Below, piece after piece: positions 5,110 through 12,468 of a stretch of DNA of 17,308 nucleotides (within the stretch, counting starts at the first letter, position 1; every line of letters starts with the position of its first letter). The translations under genes and the position numbers were made by a program. The notes under the pieces were generated by a model. The model was given only the letters and a program-made list of their open reading frames with translations. It was not told the origin of the DNA and did no database searches. Origin of the DNA: an uncultured Selenomonadales bacterium (GTDB lineage: Bacteria > Bacillota > Negativicutes > Selenomonadales > Selenomonadaceae); NCBI GenBank assembly GCA_937877655.1, contig CALFJC010000061.1:1-17308 (forward strand). Reading direction: 5' to 3'.

Positions 5110-7518
5110 ATGGAGAACAGAGAACATTTCGGAGCTTTGACGGAACGCATGGAAGCTTTTCGCGAAGAAACTCTCGACCAAAAGCCTTATGTCGACGCGG
5201 AAAGAGCCGTGCTCGTGACGGAGGCTTACAAAGCGAATCAAAATCAGCCGCCTGTCATGAAACGTGCACTCGGCTTGAAAAATATCCTCGAAAAAATGAC
5301 GATCTACATTGAGGATAAAACGCTTATCGTCGGCAACCAAGCAACAAAAAATTGCAACGCGCCGATTTTCCCCGAATACACAATGGGCTTTGTGATTGAC
5401 GAACTCGACAAGTTTGAGAAGCGCGACGGCGATGTTTTCTACATTACGGAAGAGACCAAGCAACAACTCAGAGACATTGCGCCGTTTTGGAAAAATAATT
5501 GTTTACATGATCGCGGCATGGCTCTTTTGCCGGAAGAAGTTTTGGACGTTTTGCCTTCGCTCGGCATGGAAGGAAAATTAAATGCCGGCGACGCCCATTT
5601 AGCCGTTAATTACGAAAAAGTTATCAAGGAAGGACTGCTCGGCTATGAAAATCGTGTCCGCGATTTGAAAAAAAATCTCGACCTCACTCAGCCCGACAGC
5701 ATCGACAAAAATATTTTCTACAAAGCTGTTTTAATCGTCCTTGATTCCGTTCGTAAATTTGCCTTGCGCTATTCAAAACTCGCGGCGGAACTTGCTGATA
5801 AGGAAACTGATTCAAAACGCAAAGCCGAGCTCGAAGAAATTTCCCGCGTCTGCGAAAAAGTTCCTTATTATCCTGCCGATTCTTTCCGCGAAGCCGTTCA
5901 AGCCGTCTGGTTTATTCATGTCATTTTGCAAATCGAAAGCAACGGACATTCTTTAAGCTACGGACGTTTTGATCAATACATGTTCCCGCTTTATCAAAAA
6001 GATATTCAGAGCGGCAAAATCACTCGCGAAGAAGCACTTGAACTTTTGACTTGCCTTTGGATAAAAACTCTTACCGTCCAAAAAATTCGTTCGCAAGCGC
6101 ACACTTTAAGCTCGGCGGGCTCGCCCATGTATCAAAATGTCACTGTCGGCGGGCAAACTACAGATAAAAAAGACGCCGTAAACGAATTGTCTTTTGTTGT
6201 GTTGCAGTCAATCGCGCAAACAAGATTGACGCAACCGAATTTTACCGTCCGCTATCACAAAAATATTGACAAGAAATTTATGGAAGAGTGTATCGAAGTC
6301 ATGAAACTCGGCTTCGGCATGCCCGCACTAAACAATGACGAAATTATTATCCCGTCGTTCATAAATTGGGGCGTCAAGGAAGAAGACGCTTACAATTACA
6401 GCGCGATTGGCTGCGTTGAAACTGCGGTTCCCGGCAAATGGGGCTATCGTTGTACCGGCATGAGTTATATAAATTTCCCGCGTGTTTTGCTCTGCGCAAT
6501 GAATAACGGCGTCGACATGACGAGCGGCAAACGTTTTACAAAAGGTTACGGCTACTTCAAAGATTGGACGAGTTATGAACAGCTGATGGACATTTGGGAT
6601 AAAACCGTTCGCGAAATGACGAAGTACAGCGCGATTGTCGAAAATGCGATTGATAAAGCCTCCGAACGCGACGTTCCCGATATTTTATGCTCCGCTTTAA
6701 CAGATGATTGCATTTCTCGCGGCAAAACGATTAAGGAAGGCGGCGCGGTTTACGATTTTATCAGCGGATTGCAGGTTGGAATTGCAGATATGGCTGACTC
6801 ACTCGCCGCGATTAAAAAATTGGTTTTTGAAGAGAAAAAAATCACGCCCGCGCAGTTGTGGGACGCGATTTTGGATAATTTTTCTTCGCCCGAAAATCAA
6901 CGCATTCAAGACATGCTGATAAATGACGCGCCGAAATACGGCAACGACATTGATTATGTCGATGAATTGATTGTTGAGGCTTATGATTCTTATCTTGACG
7001 AAATTAAAAAGTATCCTAACACCAGATACGGCAGAGGCGTTATCGGCGGCATCAGATACGGCGGAACTTCTTCAATCAGCGCGAATGTCGGACAGGGTAT
7101 GGCAACTATGGCGACGCCAAACGGCAGAAAAGCGCATGAACCGCTTGCCGAAGGTTGCTCGCCCGCACACAATGCCGACAAAAACGGTCCGACTGCAGTT
7201 TTTAAATCCGTTTCAAAACTTCCAACAGAAAAAATTACGGGCGGCGTCCTGCTCAATCAGAAAATGACTCCGCAGATTTTGTCTAAGGAAGAAAACAAAC
7301 AGAAACTCATCATGCTGATTCGGACATTTTTCAATCGACTTCACGGCTATCACGTTCAATATAACATTGTCTCCCGCGAAACTCTTATCGACGCGCAACT
7401 TCATCCCGAAAAGCACAAAGATTTAATCGTTCGCGTGGCAGGCTACAGCGCATTTTTCAACGCCCTTTCAAAAGCAACGCAAGATGACATTATCGGGCGC
7501 ACAGAGCAAACTTTGTAG
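5110..7518 (+). CDS. Glycyl-radical enzyme of the YbiW/PflD type (putative 1,5-anhydrohexitol-6-phosphate lyase)
   Basis: 802 residues from the ATG at 5110, eight bases after AAGGAGTG; the in-frame GTG at 5101 overlaps the SD and is rejected. The thiyl-radical site is AIGCVETAVPGKWGYRCTGM with Cys435 and Glu437. The radical glycine is Gly778 in VRVAGYSAFFNALS, 24 residues from the C-terminus. One Cys followed by Val-Glu marks the dehydratase/lyase branch rather than pyruvate formate-lyase, which has a Cys pair. Other stretches (APIFPEYT, ILQIESNGHSLSYGRFDQY, SAGSPMYQNVTVGGQ, GTSSISANV, LLNQKMTP) and the length resemble E. coli YbiW as I remember it. YbiW opens the ring of 1,5-anhydroglucitol-6-phosphate to 1-deoxyfructose-6-phosphate, and PflD does so on the anhydromannitol isomer. 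The aldolase two genes on fits. Substrate is inferred, not proven. Confidence 0.85.
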   Translation: MENREHFGALTERMEAFREETLDQKPYVDAERAVLVTEAYKANQNQPPVMKRALGLKNILEKMTIYIEDKTLIVGNQATKNCNAPIFPEYTMGFVIDELDKFEKRDGDVFYITEETKQQLRDIAPFWKNNCLHDRGMALLPEEVLDVLPSLGMEGKLNAGDAHLAVNYEKVIKEGLLGYENRVRDLKKNLDLTQPDSIDKNIFYKAVLIVLDSVRKFALRYSKLAAELADKETDSKRKAELEEISRVCEKVPYYPADSFREAVQAVWFIHVILQIESNGHSLSYGRFDQYMFPLYQKDIQSGKITREEALELLTCLWIKTLTVQKIRSQAHTLSSAGSPMYQNVTVGGQTTDKKDAVNELSFVVLQSIAQTRLTQPNFTVRYHKNIDKKFMEECIEVMKLGFGMPALNNDEIIIPSFINWGVKEEDAYNYSAIGCVETAVPGKWGYRCTGMSYINFPRVLLCAMNNGVDMTSGKRFTKGYGYFKDWTSYEQLMDIWDKTVREMTKYSAIVENAIDKASERDVPDILCSALTDDCISRGKTIKEGGAVYDFISGLQVGIADMADSLAAIKKLVFEEKKITPAQLWDAILDNFSSPENQRIQDMLINDAPKYGNDIDYVDELIVEAYDSYLDEIKKYPNTRYGRGVIGGIRYGGTSSISANVGQGMATMATPNGRKAHEPLAEGCSPAHNADKNGPTAVFKSVSKLPTEKITGGVLLNQKMTPQILSKEENKQKLIMLIRTFFNRLHGYHVQYNIVSRETLIDAQLHPEKHKDLIVRVAGYSAFFNALSKATQDDIIGRTEQTL

Positions 7519-7529
7519 GAGTTTTTTAA

Positions 7530-7913
7530 ATGAAAATCGAACACGTTGCAATTTATGTAAACGATTTGGAGCGGGCGAAAAATTTTTTTGTCAAATACTT
7601 CAACGCCAAAGCTAATGACGGCTATCACAATCCTAAAAAGAAATTTCGCTCCTACTTTTTAACTTTTGACGGCGAGGCGCGTTTGGAAATTATGAACAAG
7701 GCGGACATGATTGACGCCGAAAAGTTTTTGACGCGCACGGGATTGATTCATATAGCGTTCAGCGTTGGCGGCAAGGAAAATGTTGACGCTCTCACCGCGC
7801 AGTTGAAGGCGGACGGCTTTGAGGTTATCAGCGAGCCGCGCACGACCGGCGACGGCTATTACGAAAGTTGCATTGTCGACATTGAAGGCAACCAGATTGA
7901 AATAACCGCATAA
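7530..7913 (+). CDS. VOC-superfamily (glyoxalase I-like) protein
   Basis: 127 residues in two beta-alpha-beta-beta-beta modules. The start is MKIEHVAIYVNDLERAKNFF and the end GNQIEITA. The four family metal-ligand positions are all occupied (His5, Glu53, His74, Glu124), so it is probably an active metalloenzyme. AGGAG overlaps the stop of the glycyl-radical enzyme gene and the gaps to both neighbours are 11 and 15 bases, so it belongs to that operon. VOC enzymes include glyoxalase I, methylmalonyl-CoA epimerase and dioxygenases. Here an isomerase/epimerase acting on a labile carbonyl (1-deoxyfructose-6-phosphate, hydroxyacetone or methylglyoxal) is the natural guess. E. coli ybiW and pflD loci have no such gene that I recall. 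Confidence 0.8.
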   Translation: MKIEHVAIYVNDLERAKNFFVKYFNAKANDGYHNPKKKFRSYFLTFDGEARLEIMNKADMIDAEKFLTRTGLIHIAFSVGGKENVDALTAQLKADGFEVISEPRTTGDGYYESCIVDIEGNQIEITA

Positions 7914-7928
7914 CAGGAGGAAATTGGA

Positions 7929-8609
7929 ATGAAACTTATCATTGACGACGCGCACATTGAGCAGATTAAAAGAATCTACAAATATTATCCCGTTGACGGC
8001 GTGACGACCAACCCGACGATTTTGGCGGCAAGCGGCAGAAAACCTTACGACGTTTTGAAGGAAATTCGCGAGTTTATCGGCGCGGACGCGGAACTTCACG
8101 TTCAAGTTGTTGCAAAAAATTGTGATGACATGATCGAAGATGCACATAGAATTCAAAAGGAGCTCGGAAAAAATACGTTCGTTAAAATTCCGTCGATTGA
8201 GGAAGGTTTTCGTGCAATGAGACTTCTCAAGGCTGAGGGCGCGAATATTACGGCGACCGCGATTTATACTCCGATGCAAGCATTTCTGGCGGCGAAGGCG
8301 GGCGCAAGTTACGCGGCTCCCTATATCAACCGAATCGACAACATGGGCTATGACGGCGTGACAATCGCACAACACATTCACGACATTTTTAAAAACAACA
8401 ATCTCAACGCAAATGTTTTGGCGGCGAGTTTTAAAAATTCTCAGCAACTGCTGGAGCTTGCAGAGTATGGAATTGGTGCGGCGACTGCTTCGCCCGATGT
8501 AATTTTTTCGCTCGTAAAAAATGACGCCATAACTTCGGCGATTAACGTTTTCATTCGCGATTTTGAAAAACTCTGCGGCGAAGGAAAAACCATGAAGGAT
8601 TGCGAGTAA
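7929..8609 (+). CDS. Transaldolase-family aldolase, fructose-6-phosphate aldolase-like (FSA)
   Basis: 226 residues, AGGAGG eight bases before ATG. The small transaldolase/FSA signature is present: DGVTTNPTILAASGR (23-37), the Schiff-base lysine Lys86 in TFVKIP, AIYTPMQAFLAAKAGASYAA and PYINRIDNMG, and VLAASFKN. FSA-type enzymes reversibly cleave fructose-6-phosphate or its 1-deoxy analogue to glyceraldehyde-3-phosphate and a three-carbon ketone. E. coli FsaA and FsaB lie next to glycyl-radical enzymes and split 1-deoxyfructose-6-phosphate to G3P and hydroxyacetone, so this gene is the expected second step. It ends the operon; repeat copy 2 begins at its stop codon. No gldA-like hydroxyacetone reductase is in the window. 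Confidence 0.87.
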   Translation: MKLIIDDAHIEQIKRIYKYYPVDGVTTNPTILAASGRKPYDVLKEIREFIGADAELHVQVVAKNCDDMIEDAHRIQKELGKNTFVKIPSIEEGFRAMRLLKAEGANITATAIYTPMQAFLAAKAGASYAAPYINRIDNMGYDGVTIAQHIHDIFKNNNLNANVLAASFKNSQQLLELAEYGIGAATASPDVIFSLVKNDAITSAINVFIRDFEKLCGEGKTMKDCE

Positions 8610-8827
8610 GAGCCCCCCCTTTGTCAAAGCGTGGGCACGCGGAACCGACTGTCGCTGACTCGGCTTATCGGCTTGATTGAGTTAATCATTTCAATTTGTT
8701 TATTGAAAAACTTTTTCTTTGCTTGCCCAAAGAAAAAGTTACAAAAAGAAAGGGCACCTCGCGGGGGCGTCGCCGCTTGAACATCCTGTTCAAACGCGGC
8801 GTGTTGGGGCGGCGTCCATGCCGCCCC
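8609..8827 (+). repeat. Multi-hairpin dispersed repeat, copy 2
   Basis: 219 bases, aligning with 2813-3020. Hairpins: GCCC/GGGC at the left end; a 13-bp stem 8709-8721/8728-8740 (AACTTTTTCTTTG); a weakened CACCT-CGC-GGGGG; CGCCGC-TTGAAC / GTTCAA-AC-GCGGCG with loop ATCCT (8771-8801); and GGGGCGGC/GCCGCCCC (8806-8827) with loop GTCCAT. The loops equal those of copy 1 while the stem bases differ in complementary pairs. It lies between two convergent genes and may also serve as terminator. Bases 8828-8856 hold nothing I recognise. Confidence 0.8.
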
Positions 8828-8856
8828 TTCTGCTAATCACCTCGATTGATGATAAT

Positions 8857-10212
8857 TCATTTGCCGATACAAAACTTGGAAAAAATTTCGTTGATAACGT
8901 CTTCAGAAACTGATTCGCCCGTTAATTCGCTTAAGTTTTCAAGCGCGGCTCGCAAATCTATCGATACAAAATCAATCCCGAAATTTTTTCGGACGGTTTC
9001 TTGGGCTTCATGCAAATGTTTTACGGCTCGGCGAAGAAGATTTGCCTCGCGTTCGTCGCGGACGAAATTCATTTCAAAATCAATCTTGCCGACGCGCTTG
9101 GTTATCGCGTTCAAAAGTTTTTCGGTACCCGCCCCGCTCTTGAGAGAAATTTCAATCACCTGCGCGGCGGGTATTTTTTTTTCAATCTGCGCGGCGGTCG
9201 TGACTTGCGGCAGATCAATTTTCGTCAGCAAAATAATTGCGTTGCGATTGGGCAGGAGTTTAAAAATTTCTTCGTCTTCGCTGTCAAGCGGACGTGAACT
9301 GTCGAAAAGTGCAAGAATCAGTTCGGCATTTTGAGCACAATTTTTGGCGCGGGCAATGCCGATTTTTTCAACGGCGTCGCTTGAATTTCTTATGCCTGCC
9401 GTGTCGATAATTTTCAGCGGAATGCCATCGACATTTACAAATTCTTCAATGCTGTCGCGAGTTGTGCCGGGAATGTCGGTAACAATGGCGCGGTCTGTTT
9501 TGGCAAAAAAATTCAACAGGCTCGACTTGCCGACATTCGGCTTGCCGATAATCGCAGTCTCCAAACCTTCGCGCAAAATTCTTCCCGCCGTCTGATTAGC
9601 CAAAAATTTTTCCAGCCGTTCAATCTGCGCGGAAATATTTTTATCAACTTCGCCTAAAGTCACGTCGTCAAGATCGTCTTCGGGAAAATCGATTGTCGCT
9701 TCAATATGCGCGGCGGAATTCAAAATCGCCTGTCGAATTTCGCGAATTTCCTTTGAAGTTTTGCCTGCCAACTGATTTTGTGCGACGGTCAAGGCGGCTG
9801 AAGTTTTGGCTTGAATCACATCCAAAACCGCTTGCGCTTGAGTCAAATCAATTCGCCCGTTAAGAAAAGCTCGCTTGGTAAATTCGCCGCGTTCGGCAGG
9901 ACGTGCGCCCGCCTCGAAAGTCAACTTTAAAACTTCGCGCAGGACGACGCTTCCGCCGTGACATTGAAGTTCAACGACATTTTCTTTTGTGTAAGATTTC
10001 GGAGCACGCATGATTAAAGCTATCGCCTCGTCAACAATTTCGCCCGAAAAATTTTTCACATGCCCGAAAATAATTTTCCTGTCTCCGATAAGCGGCTTGT
10101 CGAAAATTTTTTGGGCAATTTTGATTGAATCTTCGCCGCTCAATCTGATAATCCCGACGCCCGCCGCGCCTGCCGCCGTTGCTATCGCGCTGATTGTATC
10201 TTCATTCTTCAT
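8857..10212 (-). CDS. mnmE: tRNA uridine-5-carboxymethylaminomethyl(34) synthesis GTPase MnmE (TrmE)
   Basis: 451 residues from the ATG at 10212. The N-terminal folate-binding domain opens with DTISAIATAAGAAGVGIIRL. The inserted G domain has P-loop GKPNVGKS (223-230), the switch segment DIPGTTRD, DTAG and TKID. The C-terminus is FCIGK with the family's essential cysteine. With MnmG, MnmE makes the 5-aminomethyl-type modification on the wobble uridine of several tRNAs. A longer frame to 10287 exists, but its extra 25 residues run through a terminator hairpin and do not belong to the family, so 10212 with GAGG eight bases upstream is preferred. mnmG, the usual next gene, is absent; the gene instead meets the aldolase operon head-on. 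Confidence 0.93.
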   Translation of the reverse strand: MKNEDTISAIATAAGAAGVGIIRLSGEDSIKIAQKIFDKPLIGDRKIIFGHVKNFSGEIVDEAIALIMRAPKSYTKENVVELQCHGGSVVLREVLKLTFEAGARPAERGEFTKRAFLNGRIDLTQAQAVLDVIQAKTSAALTVAQNQLAGKTSKEIREIRQAILNSAAHIEATIDFPEDDLDDVTLGEVDKNISAQIERLEKFLANQTAGRILREGLETAIIGKPNVGKSSLLNFFAKTDRAIVTDIPGTTRDSIEEFVNVDGIPLKIIDTAGIRNSSDAVEKIGIARAKNCAQNAELILALFDSSRPLDSEDEEIFKLLPNRNAIILLTKIDLPQVTTAAQIEKKIPAAQVIEISLKSGAGTEKLLNAITKRVGKIDFEMNFVRDEREANLLRRAVKHLHEAQETVRKNFGIDFVSIDLRAALENLSELTGESVSEDVINEIFSKFCIGK

Positions 10213-10236
10213 TCCCAATTCCTCATTCCTGATTAA
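10199..10236. repeat. Single arm of an ATTCCTCATTCCT-type repeat at the mnmE start
   Basis: TTCATTCTTCATTCCCAATT and the following CCTCATTCCTGATT match the right arm of the palindromic repeat at 12183-12260. It supplies the SD and first codons of mnmE. Confidence 0.5.
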
Positions 10237-10260
10237 AAAAAATCCCGTCGCTTTGACGGG
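10235..10260 (-). terminator. Intrinsic terminator or attenuator just upstream of mnmE
   Basis: Minus strand CCCGTC-AAAGC-GACGGG (10260-10244) followed by eight T ending 23 bases before the mnmE start. No mnmE promoter fits in the remaining gap, so mnmE depends on readthrough. Confidence 0.7.
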
Positions 10261-10293
10261 CAAAAATTTATTTCTTGTAAACATCATTCCTTT

Positions 10294-10461
10294 TTATTCT
10301 TCCATCAGTTTTTCTGCTTTCGCCGAGAGATAGTAAATATCGCTTATCATTTCAATCGTTGCTTCCTTTGCAACTTCAGAAATGCCTTCGTTTTCTTCTT
10401 CAATCAAATATTCTTCAATAATTAAGTCGTTAACGGCGTCGATTGCAATATCAAACGTCAT
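10294..10461 (-). CDS. Short acidic protein, unknown function
   Basis: 55 residues from the ATG at 10461, or 59 from the in-frame ATG at 10473; neither is well spaced from GGAGGA (10479-10474), which lies right before the upstream one and 12 bases before the other. It begins MTFDIAIDAVNDLIIEEYLI and is strongly acidic, probably all helical. It overlaps the end of the ribbon-helix-helix gene, so coupled translation is likely, and is followed by a terminator. The position is where a RelE-type toxin would be expected, but the protein is too short and acidic for one. No family recognised. Confidence 0.55.
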   Translation of the reverse strand: MTFDIAIDAVNDLIIEEYLIEEENEGISEVAKEATIEMISDIYYLSAKAEKLMEE

Positions 10462-10696
10462 TTTTATTTTCATTCCTCCACCAAAAATGCTTTTGTAGTT
10501 CCGCCAAATTTTCTTCGCTAGGATTTTCTTTGTATTTGTCGCGAGCTACTTCATAATCATACAACTTTGCGTCGTCGTCAAAAATTCTTTCAAGCAATGC
10601 TCGGAGCACAATTTCAGAAATGGTTTCGCCCGTATCGCTCATGTATTGTTCAACAAGTTTGGTTTCTTCGTCGTTAAAAGTGACTTGAAACTTCAT
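10451..10696 (-). CDS. RelB-like ribbon-helix-helix antitoxin-type protein
   Basis: 81 residues; AGGAG eight bases before the ATG lies within the last codons of jag. The N-terminal 45 residues (MKFQVTFNDEETKLVEQYMS, then TGETISEIVLRALLERI) have the strand-helix-helix pattern of RelB/DUF6290-type antitoxins: a short DNA-binding strand, then two helices with the conserved SEIVLRALLER region. The C-terminal part is charged, as in toxin-neutralising tails. No RelE-type toxin follows, only a 55-residue acidic ORF. Its placement inside the jag-mnmE operon is unusual. It may be an orphan antitoxin or a simple transcription regulator. Confidence 0.7.
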   Translation of the reverse strand: MKFQVTFNDEETKLVEQYMSDTGETISEIVLRALLERIFDDDAKLYDYEVARDKYKENPSEENLAELQKHFWWRNENKNDV

Positions 10697-10699
10697 GTT

Positions 10700-11488
10700 T
10701 TATCTCCTGCCGCGCTTGGGCGTGACGATAACGTAGCGATAAGGTTCTTCGCCCGCGCTGTGAGTTTCGACGCGATTATTATCCTGCAGTGTCATATGGA
10801 TAATTTTTCTTTCGTGACGGCTCATCGGCTCAAGCTTAACTTCCTTGCGAGTTTTAATTGCTTTTTCGGCGACGCTTTTTGCCAATTTCGTAACTATTTC
10901 TGCGCGGCGGCGGCGATAATCTTCAACGTCCAATGTGAAATAAATTTTTTCTTCGTTCTTGCGATTAACTGCCAAGTTCAGAAGATATTGCAAGGAGTCG
11001 AGGGCTTGCCCGTGTCTGCCGATTAAAATTCCCAAACCTTTTCCGTTCAAATTGAGAACACAACCGTCCTCCAATTCTTCAACTTCGATTGTGACTTCAA
11101 GTTTCATTGCCGCGAAAACTTCCTGCAAAAATTTTTCTGCCGCCGCAATAATTTTTTCGCGGTCAACGGGAGCAGGCTCCGAATGTTCTTCCTCAACGGG
11201 CGAAGGCTCCAATACCGGCTCAAATTTTTCTTCGGGAGTTTTTTCTTCCTCAACCCGCGCAGGTTCTTCTTCGACAGGTTTGACTTCGGAAATAATTTGT
11301 GGCGGCTCGGAAATTTTTAACGTTGCGCGAATTTTGGCAGGCGTTCCCCCGAATAAGCCCAAAAATTTTTTCGACGGCTCTTCCAAAATTTCAACTTCAA
11401 GCTCGTTTTCTTCAACGCCGAATTCTGCCGCCGCCGCTTGAATTGCCTCTTCAATCGTCTTGCCGGTTTTCTCAATCACTTTAGCCAT
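10700..11488 (-). CDS. jag: RNA-binding protein Jag (KhpB/EloR)
   Basis: 262 residues; GGAGG lies nine bases before the ATG, inside the end of yidC. The Jag-N domain (1-52) carries KKFLGLFGG. An acidic, proline-rich linker covers about 60-108. A type II KH domain with GxxG loop IGRHGQ follows (156-161), then an R3H domain with the R-x3-H motif at R227 and H231. The protein binds RNA, and in Gram-positives works with KhpA in control of cell elongation. Its place directly after yidC is conserved across Bacillota. The domain set is complete and of usual length. The stop overlaps the SD of the next gene. Confidence 0.92.
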   Translation of the reverse strand: MAKVIEKTGKTIEEAIQAAAAEFGVEENELEVEILEEPSKKFLGLFGGTPAKIRATLKISEPPQIISEVKPVEEEPARVEEEKTPEEKFEPVLEPSPVEEEHSEPAPVDREKIIAAAEKFLQEVFAAMKLEVTIEVEELEDGCVLNLNGKGLGILIGRHGQALDSLQYLLNLAVNRKNEEKIYFTLDVEDYRRRRAEIVTKLAKSVAEKAIKTRKEVKLEPMSRHERKIIHMTLQDNNRVETHSAGEEPYRYVIVTPKRGRR

Positions 11489-12163
11489 TTAAGAAGCCTC
11501 CTTGTCGTCTTCTCTGTTTGTCCACCACTGTTGAACAATCTGCACGACATTCATCGTCACCCAGTAGAGCACCAGCCCCGCCGGAAATTGCAAACTTATC
11601 CAGCCGATAAATAACGGCATTATTATCATCATAACTCGCATTTGCTGATTGGCTTCGCTTGTGTTTGACATCATTTTTTGCTGAAGGAAAGTTGTTGCCG
11701 CCGACAAAAACGGCAGAGCATAAGTCGGGTCGGTTTCCGAAAGACTCGGCAACCACAAAAACGAAGGCGGTGCTCCGCCGTAGTCGAAACTGTACAGCGT
11801 GTAATACATGCCCATCAAAATCGGCATTTGAATTAACATCGGCAGGCAACCCGACATGGGATTTGCGCCTTCTTTTTGATAAAGCTCCATCAATTTTTGT
11901 TGCATGACTTTAGGATTGTCTTTGTACTTTTCCTGCAACTTTTTCATCTGCGGCTGAATTTTTTGCATAGCCTTCATTGATTGGAGTTGTTTTTTCGTCA
12001 GCGGGTAAACCAAAATTTTTATTAATATTGTCAAGAGAATTATTGCCAAGCCGTAGCTGGGGACGCCGAGCATTTCCGTCAGCGAATACAGCGCGGTTAA
12101 TATGGCGTTCATTAATTTTTCTATGGGCTCGAATATGCCGCTGAAAATTCCGGGTTCGTCCAA
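11489..12163 (-). CDS. yidC: Membrane protein insertase YidC/Oxa1
   Basis: 224 residues starting at the TTG at 12163, seven bases after GGAGG; upstream codons overlap the SD and are rejected. Five hydrophobic segments are visible: about 17-33, 38-55, 106-126, 148-163 and 178-212. The cytoplasmic hairpin is rich in K, M and Q (56-100). Lys49 lies in the second helix, where the family has its groove-forming positive residue. GCLPMLIQMPILMGMY is a strong YidC signature. The short form lacks the large P1 domain of proteobacterial YidC and, unusually compared with bacilli, shows no lipoprotein signal. It inserts and folds inner-membrane proteins alone or with SecYEG. The palindromic repeat separates it from yidD. 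Confidence 0.93.
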   Translation of the reverse strand: MDEPGIFSGIFEPIEKLMNAILTALYSLTEMLGVPSYGLAIILLTILIKILVYPLTKKQLQSMKAMQKIQPQMKKLQEKYKDNPKVMQQKLMELYQKEGANPMSGCLPMLIQMPILMGMYYTLYSFDYGGAPPSFLWLPSLSETDPTYALPFLSAATTFLQQKMMSNTSEANQQMRVMMIIMPLFIGWISLQFPAGLVLYWVTMNVVQIVQQWWTNREDDKEAS

Positions 12164-12182
12164 AACATCACCTCCAAAAAGC

Positions 12183-12260
12183 AATTAGGAATTAGGAGTT
12201 AGGAATTAGGAATGAAGAGAAGATTTTCAATTATTAATTCCTCATTCCTAATTCCTAATT
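12183..12260. repeat. Palindromic repeat with AATTAGGA-like units
   Basis: Left arm from 12183 (AATTAGGAATTAGGAGTTAG) pairs with the right arm 12234-12260 at about 25 of 27 positions. The arms consist of near-tandem eight-base units. It fills the whole yidD-yidC gap and its end provides the yidD stop codon. Confidence 0.75.
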
Positions 12261-12468
12261 AATCCACGGGGTCGTAGCCGCCTTTGCAAAACGGGTTGCA
12301 ACGAAGAATTCTTTTCAAAGCCAAAAATCCTCCGCGCAGTGCTCCATATTTTTCTATCGCCTCAAGTGCATAATTTGAACACGTCGGCACAAAGCGACAA
12401 CACGGGGCTTTAAGCGGCGACAACCACTTTTGATAAAACTTTATGATTGATATTAAAAATCTTGTCAT
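12259..12468 (-). CDS. yidD: Membrane protein insertion efficiency factor YidD
   Basis: 69 residues. The ATG at 12468 overlaps the rnpA stop (ATGA), so translation is coupled; there is no good SD. The family core is present: FYQKWLSPLKAPCCRFVPTC followed by SNYALEAIEKYG, and CNPFCKGGYDPV near the end. YidD is a small amphipathic, membrane-associated protein that aids YidC-dependent insertion, and it lies between rnpA and yidC in most bacteria. Length is normal or slightly short. Confidence 0.92.
   Translation of the reverse strand: MTRFLISIIKFYQKWLSPLKAPCCRFVPTCSNYALEAIEKYGALRGGFLALKRILRCNPFCKGGYDPVD

Noticed and set aside
7659..8627. 322-codon minus-strand ORF opposite VOC and aldolase genes
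   Set aside because: Antisense shadow caused by codon bias; both genes on the other strand have clear family motifs and SDs.
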